Source: Brevibacillus sp. JNUCC-41 (GTDB lineage Bacteria > Bacillota > Bacilli > Bacillales > DSM-1321). Taken from it: 64,000 bases of DNA. Location: NCBI RefSeq assembly GCF_014844095.1, contig NZ_CP062163.1:3443501-3507500 (forward strand). Reading direction: 5' to 3'. Of this stretch, positions 58,032-64,000 are shown piece by piece. The position numbers were made by a program, and so were the translations under genes. Under the pieces are notes generated by a model, which was not told the origin of the DNA, made no database searches, and saw only the letters and a list, made by a program, of their open reading frames with translations. Position 1 is the first letter of the stretch, and each line of letters begins with the position of its first letter.

Positions 58032-58487
58032 ATGTCGGAGGATATGAAAGTAATTGTATTTCAAATTATGGATAAAGAATATGCAATTCCAGTGGATAAG
58101 GTCAGTGGTATCGAAAAGCTTCTGCATATTACCAGAGTTCCAAAGACTGTAAAATTTGTTAAGGGAGTCATAAATTTAAGGGGTGTAATCACTCCAATTA
58201 TTGATTTACGGGTTCGGTTTGGTTTCGAAGAGGTGGAATACGATGAGTCAACAAGGATTATAGTCGTCTTTCTGGATGATATGGAAGTGGGGCTAATAGT
58301 GGACTCTGCTAATGATGTTTTGGATATTCCCGTGGAAAGTATCGAACCTCAGCCTGAAATTGTGGGACATCTAGCTTCAGAATATATTAGCGGAGTGGCT
58401 AAAATTGAGAAACGACTGCTCGTCCTAATTAATTTGGAGAAGGCCTTAAGTCTAGAAGTGACTGAAAATATGTTAAGAGAAGGATAA
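58032..58487 (+). CDS. cheW: Chemotaxis adaptor CheW
   Basis: CheW couples receptors to CheA. The 151-residue single SH3-like domain has VIVFQIMDKEYAIPVDKVSGIEKL, the HITRVPKTVKFVKGVINLRG block split around residue 48, and VSEYISGVAKIEKRL-type sequence (here SEYISGVAKIEKR). ATG 58032 follows AAAGGAGGGG. The 102 bases after cheA contain no gene and no clear promoter. Confidence 0.96.
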   Translation: MSEDMKVIVFQIMDKEYAIPVDKVSGIEKLLHITRVPKTVKFVKGVINLRGVITPIIDLRVRFGFEEVEYDESTRIIVVFLDDMEVGLIVDSANDVLDIPVESIEPQPEIVGHLASEYISGVAKIEKRLLVLINLEKALSLEVTENMLREG

Positions 58488-58491
58488 TCAT

Positions 58492-59130
58492 ATGTCATTC
58501 ATTGAGAAAATTAACCCGCTTCAACTCGATATTTTGAAGGAAATCGGTAATATAGGTGCAGGGAACGCAGCAACCGCGCTTTCTGCCATCCTTAATAGGA
58601 AAATTGCTATGAATGTTCCTAATGTCCGAATCGTTTCCTTTGATGAAATGATGGAAATGGCTGGCGGGGCAGATCACGTCGTTGCCAGCGTTTTCCTTAG
58701 AATGGAAGGTGATGCTTCAGGGAGCATGTTTTTTATCCTTGCGCTACCCGTAGCTGAATACTTGATTCGTAAGATGACTGGTGATGTGACCTTTTTAATA
58801 GATTCAGCACCCTATAATGAATTGGCACGCTCTTGCCTTCAGGAGTTAGGGAATATATTAGCGGGATCCTATCTCTCTTCCCTTTCTGATTTCACCCGAT
58901 TGAATATCCATCCATCCGTTCCTTCCTTGAGCATCGATATGGTAGGGGCAACGATCAGTTATGGATTATTGGAATTATCTCAAGTAAGTGACGCAGCCAT
59001 CGTCATTGATACAGTACTTGAAAAAGACCAACTTTTTGATGACTCCATTAATGGTCATTTCTTTCTATTACCTGATCCCGAATTTCTTGATATCATTTTT
59101 TCTGCTTTAGGAGTGTCACCTAATGACTGA
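58492..59130 (+). CDS. cheC: CheY-P phosphatase CheC
   Basis: CheC removes phosphate from CheY-P and controls CheD by binding it. Two active-site helices are complete: LDILKEIGNIGAGNAATALSAI split as usual and ELARSCLQELGNILAGSYLSS, each with the Glu and Asn pair. The 212-residue length is near B. subtilis (209). It starts four bases after cheW, with AGAAGGATAA as ribosome site, and overlaps cheD by eight bases, in keeping with CheC-CheD complex formation. Confidence 0.96.
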   Translation: MSFIEKINPLQLDILKEIGNIGAGNAATALSAILNRKIAMNVPNVRIVSFDEMMEMAGGADHVVASVFLRMEGDASGSMFFILALPVAEYLIRKMTGDVTFLIDSAPYNELARSCLQELGNILAGSYLSSLSDFTRLNIHPSVPSLSIDMVGATISYGLLELSQVSDAAIVIDTVLEKDQLFDDSINGHFFLLPDPEFLDIIFSALGVSPND

Positions 59131-59626
59131 ATTGTTAAAGGACCAGGTTGTTAAGGTTGGAATAGCGGATATGAATATAATAAAACCTCCCGATACGATT
59201 CGTACTTCCGGGTTGGGGTCGTGTGTTGGAGTCGTGATTTATGATGAAAAAAAAGAAATTGCAGGTTTGGCCCATATCATGCTGCCTGACTCTTCACTCG
59301 CTAAATCGGGACAGATCAACATTGCCAAATTTGCAGATACGGCCATTAAGGAATTAGTGCAGATCTTAGTAAAAGAAGGCGCAAGAATGCCTTTCCTAAA
59401 AGCGAAGTTGGCTGGCGGAGCGCAAATGTTTCAATTTGCCTCTGGAGGGGATTTAATGAGGATAGGACCCCGGAATGTGGAAGCTGTCCGGAAAGAGTTA
59501 TCTGACTTGCGGATAAGAGTCGTTGCCGAAGATGTTGGCGGGAATAGCGGAAGAACGATCGAATTCAATTTAAAGGATTGTTTGCTAAAAATTCGGACCG
59601 TTACTAAAGGGACTAAAAACATATAG
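59123..59626 (+). CDS. cheD: Chemoreceptor glutamine deamidase CheD
   Basis: CheD deamidates receptor glutamines and activates CheA signalling. The catalytic Cys-His-Thr set is visible: Cys in GLGSCVGVVIYD near residue 33, His in LAHIMLPDS near 51 and Thr in SGLG-preceding TIRTSG. The C-terminal half has LAGGAQMF and EDVGGNSGRTIEFN. At 167 residues it matches B. subtilis (166). It overlaps cheC. The sigD start is 125 bases after its stop. Confidence 0.95.
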   Translation: MTELLKDQVVKVGIADMNIIKPPDTIRTSGLGSCVGVVIYDEKKEIAGLAHIMLPDSSLAKSGQINIAKFADTAIKELVQILVKEGARMPFLKAKLAGGAQMFQFASGGDLMRIGPRNVEAVRKELSDLRIRVVAEDVGGNSGRTIEFNLKDCLLKIRTVTKGTKNI

Positions 59627-59751
59627 GATCGGAATTGGCTTTTAAAAAGTCAAAAATATGACAGGTACACTTGCTACTGAACCAATAATCATTTATGGCT
59701 TTAGGGGCCGTTTTGATCACAAATCATATAACAATGTTAGGAGGATGTCCA

Positions 59752-60516
59752 ATGTCTCATCTGACCATCGAAGAAGAGCAGTTATGTTGGAAAAATTGGG
59801 TGGATTGCAGAGATCCGCTGGCCGGGGACATTTTGGTAAAGAAATACATACCTCTCGTATCGTATCATGTTCAACGTATTTCGGTAAGTCTTCCTAAAAA
59901 TGTGAGCCGGGATGATATAAGAAGTTTAGGGATGATGGGGTTATTCGATGCCCTGGAGCGCTTTGATACGAAGCGTGACCTGAAGTTTGACACATATGCA
60001 TCTTTTAGAATCCGTGGTGCTATTTTAGATGGATTAAGGAAAGAGGATTGGCTTCCACGGAGTGCAAGAGATAAAGCCAAGAAAATTGAATCTGCAATAG
60101 AAAGGCTGGAGCAGCAATACATGAGGAACCTTTCGCCAAATGAGATTGCCGCTGAATTGAAAATCCCGGAAGATGAAGTATATGCTGCATTAAATGAGAA
60201 TTTCTTTGCCAATGTACTTTCAATTGATGAAAATCCCCAAGAGGACGATAAAGAAAGCGCGAATTTTCATATTAAAGATGAAAAGGCGGATTTACCTGAG
60301 GAACATGTGTTAAAGGAAGAACTGTATGTCGAATTAGCCAAAGTCATAGAAACGCTTAATGAAAAAGAACAGTTGGTTTTACAGCTTTTTTATAAGGAAG
60401 AACTAACATTAACCGAAATCGGACAAGTGATGGGATTATCTACTTCCCGGATATCCCAAATTCACTCGAAAGCGATATATAAATTAAGAAACACGATGCA
60501 AGATCAAAAGATTTAA
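59752..60516 (+). CDS. sigD: RNA polymerase sigma factor SigD (FliA type)
   Basis: Sigma-D transcribes flagellin, motAB, chemoreceptor and autolysin genes. Region 2 has LPKNVSRDDIRSLGMMGLFDALERF and FDTYASFRIRGAILDGLRKEDWLPR. Region 3 has SPNEIAAELKIPEDEVYAAL. Region 4 has LTLTEIGQVMGLSTSRISQIHSKA-type sequence. From ATG 59752, after TTAGGAGG, it has 254 residues, equal to B. subtilis. The in-frame extension to 59695 is upstream of the ribosome site and rejected. It is near the operon end, where B. subtilis expression is position-dependent. Confidence 0.97.
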   Translation: MSHLTIEEEQLCWKNWVDCRDPLAGDILVKKYIPLVSYHVQRISVSLPKNVSRDDIRSLGMMGLFDALERFDTKRDLKFDTYASFRIRGAILDGLRKEDWLPRSARDKAKKIESAIERLEQQYMRNLSPNEIAAELKIPEDEVYAALNENFFANVLSIDENPQEDDKESANFHIKDEKADLPEEHVLKEELYVELAKVIETLNEKEQLVLQLFYKEELTLTEIGQVMGLSTSRISQIHSKAIYKLRNTMQDQKI

Positions 60517-60744
60517 TCATGATTTTTTTGAAGTGGGCTTTGGAGAACGAAGAAAGCCCCTATATGTCAAATTGAAAAAATTCTTACGGGTACCCGGATC
60601 AATAAATGTCGAAATCACAGAATGTTCGAACTGTACTTTTTCATGAAAGCATAGAGAAAGTAATCAAGGAAGAACAACAGTGAAAAAAGATCCCCGTCCG
60701 TATTAAGGTAACAGGATTGACTATTCCGGTTAATAGGAGGCAAC
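60517..60744 (+). other. Gap between sigD and swrB with a hairpin but no T tract
   Basis: GGGCTTT (60535-60541) pairs with AAAGCCC (60553-60559) across an 11-base loop, followed by CTATATG rather than a T run. It could slow transcription or protect the 3' end after sigD. No gene or clear promoter is seen in the remaining bases. Confidence 0.5.
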
Positions 60745-61377
60745 ATGTCAGCGGTTTTTATATTTCTGTTGTTTGTATTAAACATATTCACCATTTTTGC
60801 CATCATCGTTTTATATCTTCGCCAAAATCTTTTAAGTAAGTTGGAAAAAGACCAAAAAGCCATCATTGGGGAAATGGAACAACTTTTGTCAGGTTATTTA
60901 ATGGAGATGAAAGAGGACAACGAGACATTGGTAAAGGCATTCACCAATTCGGTGGCTATGAATCACGATCTTGGACACAAAGAAAAAGAATATGGTTCAA
61001 ACAAGGAAACAAAGGAAGATAAAGATGAAAAACAAGAACAAAACAGTAAGTATGAAGAGGGAAATCGTGCCGCAGCTAAAATGAAGGCGATTAACGCTTA
61101 TAAAATAGTGCCTGAAGAAAATGAGGCCAATGCTCTACCCGTTAAAGTCGAGGACAAATTGGAGCTTTCATCGGCAGCGACTTCCCCTCAAAGCGAGGGG
61201 AAGTCGGCTGGCATGGAATTTTCGGACATGCTGCAGGCTTCGTTAAATGAATGGTCATTGGATGAAAAAGTGGATATGTTAGCGGATCAAGGGAATTCAG
61301 TAGAGGAAATCGCCAAAAAGTTAGGTCGCGGTCAAACGGAGATAGAGCTATTACTAAAGTTTCGTGAGAATAGATAA
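60745..61377 (+). CDS. swrB: Swarming motility protein SwrB
   Basis: SwrB activates basal-body maturation at the switch/export stage in B. subtilis swarming. The 210-residue protein has one N-terminal membrane segment (about residues 2-26, VFIFLLFVLNIFTIFAIIVLYL in pieces), a highly charged Glu/Lys-rich middle, and a conserved C-terminal helix-turn-helix-like end (DMLADQGNSVEEIAKKLGRGQTEIELLLKF). B. subtilis SwrB is about 167 residues; the extra length is in the middle. ATG 60745 follows TAGGAGG. It closes the operon, as in B. subtilis. Confidence 0.88.
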   Translation: MSAVFIFLLFVLNIFTIFAIIVLYLRQNLLSKLEKDQKAIIGEMEQLLSGYLMEMKEDNETLVKAFTNSVAMNHDLGHKEKEYGSNKETKEDKDEKQEQNSKYEEGNRAAAKMKAINAYKIVPEENEANALPVKVEDKLELSSAATSPQSEGKSAGMEFSDMLQASLNEWSLDEKVDMLADQGNSVEEIAKKLGRGQTEIELLLKFRENR

Positions 61378-61385
61378 GTTATCTC

Positions 61386-61414
61386 TTGATTGTACAGAGT
61401 CATTATGATATATT
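61386..61414 (+). promoter_or_regulatory. Probable promoter of rpsB
   Basis: TTGATT (61386-61391) and TATATT (61409-61414) are 17 bases apart, beginning just after the swrB stop. Confidence 0.55.
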
Positions 61415-61419
61415 ATGAA

Positions 61420-61518
61420 ATGGTGTTATTACACACGCCCCGTGATTCTTGCAGATGGTGCTGTTACGACAGTTTCTGTATGAAAATGATCGGTGCGGAG
61501 GAAAAACAAAACCATTTA
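61420..61518 (+). promoter_or_regulatory. Candidate structured leader of rpsB
   Basis: The roughly 110-base leader can form GCAGA/TCTGT (with a G-T pair) enclosing CTGT-TACG-ACAG, plus partial pairing between the ACGCCCCGTGATT and AATGATCGGTGCG flanks next to the ribosome site. It looks like an autoregulatory ribosomal-protein leader, but I cannot name a family with confidence. Confidence 0.4.
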
Positions 61519-61530
61519 GGAGGAACTAAA

Positions 61531-62244
61531 ATGTCAGTCATTTCTATGAAACAATTGCTTGAAGCTGGTGTGCATTTCGGACACCAAACACGTCGCTGGA
61601 ACCCGAAAATGAAGAAATATATCTTCACTGAGCGTAACGGCATCTACATCATCGACCTTCAAAAAACAGTTAAAAAGGTTGAAGAAGCTTATAACTTCGT
61701 GAAAGAACTAGCTGCTAACGGTGGTACTGTTCTTTTCGTCGGAACTAAAAAGCAAGCTCAAGAATCTGTTAAAGAAGAAGCTATCCGTTCTGGTATGTAC
61801 TATGTAAACCAACGTTGGTTAGGTGGAACTTTAACAAACTTTGAAACAATCCAAAAACGTATCACTCGTCTTAAAGATATCGAAAAAATGGAAGAAAACG
61901 GAACTTTCGAAGTCCTTCCTAAAAAAGAAGTTATCCAACTTAAAAAAGAATGGGATCGCTTAGAAAAATTCTTAGGCGGTATTAAAGATATGAAGACTCT
62001 TCCAGATGCGATCTTCGTTATCGACCCTCGCAAAGAGCGTATTGCTGTTGCGGAAGCACACAAATTACACATTCCACTTGTTGGTATCGTTGATACAAAC
62101 TGTGATCCGGATGAAATCGATGTAGTTATTCCTGCGAATGACGATGCAATCCGTGCTGTTAAATTATTAACAGGTAAAATGGCAGATGCTATCTTAGAAG
62201 CTAAACAAGGCGAAGAAACAGCAACTGAAACAACTACTGCTTAA
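61531..62244 (+). CDS. rpsB: 30S ribosomal protein S2
   Basis: S2 binds late to the 30S head. The 237-residue protein has [20 protein letters not shown] near the start, [17 protein letters not shown], and [19 protein letters not shown] with [20 protein letters not shown] after it. The Thr/Glu-rich end ([11 protein letters not shown]) is shorter than in B. subtilis (246 residues). ATG 61531 follows TTAGGAGGAAC. The frame is open from 61390 through the leader, but that part is non-coding by context. Codon use is strongly biased. Confidence 0.97.
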   Translation: MSVISMKQLLEAGVHFGHQTRRWNPKMKKYIFTERNGIYIIDLQKTVKKVEEAYNFVKELAANGGTVLFVGTKKQAQESVKEEAIRSGMYYVNQRWLGGTLTNFETIQKRITRLKDIEKMEENGTFEVLPKKEVIQLKKEWDRLEKFLGGIKDMKTLPDAIFVIDPRKERIAVAEAHKLHIPLVGIVDTNCDPDEIDVVIPANDDAIRAVKLLTGKMADAILEAKQGEETATETTTA

Positions 62245-62553
62245 TAAGTAAAAAAGGTTGCTTATTCAGTAAGAAAAAAGGTGATAAGAGGATAATGCCT
62301 TTTATCCCTTTTTTTTGCACTAAATGAACTTACATAAAATCACTGTACGGAATGTCTTTATAAAAAGGTATGGGCGATTTTTGAGGGATGAAAATCATCA
62401 ACTAGTTTAGCTCCGTCAAATTGACTGAAAAAGTTGATGTTTTTTCAGGAAAATTGTCAAAGCTCGTTATTTTCTTTGATGATAACAAGTATTTTTTGGC
62501 AATAATGGGTAAAGATTGAATAAACTGCATTTAATTTGAGGAGGATATATATT
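62245..62553 (+). other. 309-base gap between rpsB and tsf
   Basis: It holds the rpsB terminator (62274-62318), then a second hairpin CATCAACT (62396-62403) with AGTTGATG (62432-62439) followed by seven T. The latter overlaps a competing CTGAAAAA/TTTTTTCAG pairing. A possible tsf promoter is TTGGCA (62497-62502) with TAAACT (62521-62526), 18 bases apart. No gene is present. Confidence 0.6.
62274..62318 (+). terminator. Intrinsic terminator after rpsB
   Basis: AAAAAAGG pairs with CCTTTTTT and GATAAGAGG with CCTTTTATC (with a G-T pair), giving a long stem that ends in a T run. Confidence 0.85.
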
Positions 62554-63438
62554 ATGGCAATCACTGCACAATTAGTTAAAGAATTGCGTGAAAAAACTGG
62601 TGCCGGCATGATGGACTGTAAAAAGGCACTTGTACAAACAGAAGGCGATATGGAAAAGGCAATCGATTTCCTACGTGAAAAAGGGATTGCAAAAGCAGCT
62701 AATAAAGGCGACCGTATTGCTGCTGAAGGTCTAACTTCAATCGTTGTGGAAGGAAACCAAGCGGTTATTCTTGAAGTGAACTCAGAAACTGATTTCGTTG
62801 CTAAAAACGAAGGCTTCCAAATTCTTGTTAAAGAATTGGCTTCATTCCTTCTTGCTAACAAACCTGAAAGCGTTGAAGCAGCTCTTGAGCAAACAATGGA
62901 AAATGGAGCAAAAGTTGCAGATCATATCAATGCTGCTGTTGCAAAAATCGGGGAAAAATTAACTCTTCGCCGTTTCCAAGTCGTTTCTAAAACAGATAAC
63001 GACGCATTTGGTGCATACCTTCACATGGGTGGACGCATCAGCGTATTATCAGTTCTTGAAGGTACAACTGATGAAGAGGCAGCTAAAGGCGTTTCAATGC
63101 ATATCGCTGCAATTAACCCTAAATATATCTCTCGTGACCAAGTTGATGCCAGCGAACTAGAACGCGAACGCGAAGTTCTTACTCAGCAAGCACTTAATGA
63201 AGGAAAACCTGAAAAAATCGTTGCAAAAATGGTTGAAGGACGTATCAATAAATTCTACGAAGAAATCTGTGTTAACGAACAAGCTTTCGTTAAGAACCCT
63301 GATCAAAAAGTGGGACAATTCGTTGAATCTAAAGGTGGAAAAATCCAATCATTCGTTCGTTATGAAGTAGGGGAAGGTCTTGAAAAACGTCAAGAAAACT
63401 TTGCTGAAGAAGTAATGAATCAAGTTAAAAAAGACTAA
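62554..63438 (+). CDS. tsf: Translation elongation factor Ts
   Basis: EF-Ts is the guanine nucleotide exchange factor of EF-Tu. The N-terminal UBA-like region has [20 protein letters not shown], followed by the core domain with [18 protein letters not shown] (the TDFV motif) and the C-terminal blocks [16 protein letters not shown] and [19 protein letters not shown]. At 294 residues it equals the B. subtilis length (293). ATG 62554 follows GAGGAGG; the in-frame ATG-like codon at 62536 overlaps that site. Codon use is of the highly expressed type. Confidence 0.97.
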   Translation: MAITAQLVKELREKTGAGMMDCKKALVQTEGDMEKAIDFLREKGIAKAANKGDRIAAEGLTSIVVEGNQAVILEVNSETDFVAKNEGFQILVKELASFLLANKPESVEAALEQTMENGAKVADHINAAVAKIGEKLTLRRFQVVSKTDNDAFGAYLHMGGRISVLSVLEGTTDEEAAKGVSMHIAAINPKYISRDQVDASELEREREVLTQQALNEGKPEKIVAKMVEGRINKFYEEICVNEQAFVKNPDQKVGQFVESKGGKIQSFVRYEVGEGLEKRQENFAEEVMNQVKKD

Positions 63439-63454
63439 TTGTTTGATAATTAAT

Positions 63455-63487
63455 AATAGGGAACACTCTTGTGTTCCCTATTTTTTG
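63455..63487 (+). terminator. Intrinsic terminator after tsf
   Basis: A perfect 12-bp stem AATAGGGAACAC / GTGTTCCCTATT with a TCTT loop is followed by TTTTTG. Confidence 0.92.
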
Positions 63488-63551
63488 AAATGTCATGAAT
63501 TTTTGGTAGTATTGCAAGAAAACATGATGAACGAATGAAAAGATTACATAG

Positions 63552-64000
<449 letters not shown>

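Overview
The window is a 64 kb piece of a Bacillaceae chromosome with moderately low G+C content. Gene order and protein sequences follow the Bacillus subtilis recG-to-pyrH region almost gene for gene. From protein style, and from a dispersed repeat I recall from soil Bacillaceae, I infer a Peribacillus/Bacillus simplex-like organism, but I could not test this. Nearly all genes lie on the + strand. There are no tRNA or rRNA genes, no CRISPR array and no prophage. The only mobile DNA is one decayed transposase relic.

Layout: (1) 1-4654: the 3' end of recG, then the FapR-controlled lipid operon fapR-plsX-fabD-fabG and acpP. (2) 4918-10299: rnc-smc-ftsY (RNase III, condensin, SRP receptor). (3) 10519-15222: ylxM-ffh, rpsP-khpA, ylqD-rimM-trmD and rplS (protein targeting and ribosome/tRNA maturation). 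(4) 15441-20014: signal peptidase I, rbgA, rnhB, then ylqG-ylqH, an orphan pair resembling FliK and the FlhB C-terminus. (5) 20492-30563: sucCD, dprA, topA, trmFO, xerC and hslVU. (6) codY at 30672-31451. (7) 31452-33106: a 1.65 kb gene-free interval holding a codY terminator, an IS1182-type transposase relic, a 137-bp inverted-repeat element, a second strong hairpin and an A+T-rich leader. (8) 33107-61377: the fla/che operon, from flgB to swrB. (9) 61531-64000: rpsB, tsf and the 5' part of pyrH.

The fla/che block encodes the proximal rod (FlgB, FlgC, FliE), MS ring and switch (FliF, FliG, FliM, FliY), export gate and ATPase (FliO/P/Q/R, FlhA, FlhB, FliH, FliI, FliJ), and hook assembly (FliK, FlgD, FlgE, a TIGR02530-like protein, FlbD/SwrD, FliL). 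It also encodes placement control (FlhF, FlhG), chemotaxis (CheY, B, A, W, C, D) and sigma-D, which turns on late genes. SwrB closes the operon.

I see no wholly new multi-gene system. The most unusual points are in non-coding or boundary sequence: mutually exclusive G-run/C-run hairpins over the fliF ribosome-binding site, a hairpin enclosing the swrD start, a flagellar gene without an ordinary start codon, the element cluster between codY and flgB with its duplicated terminator core, and the FliK/FlhB-like orphan pair.
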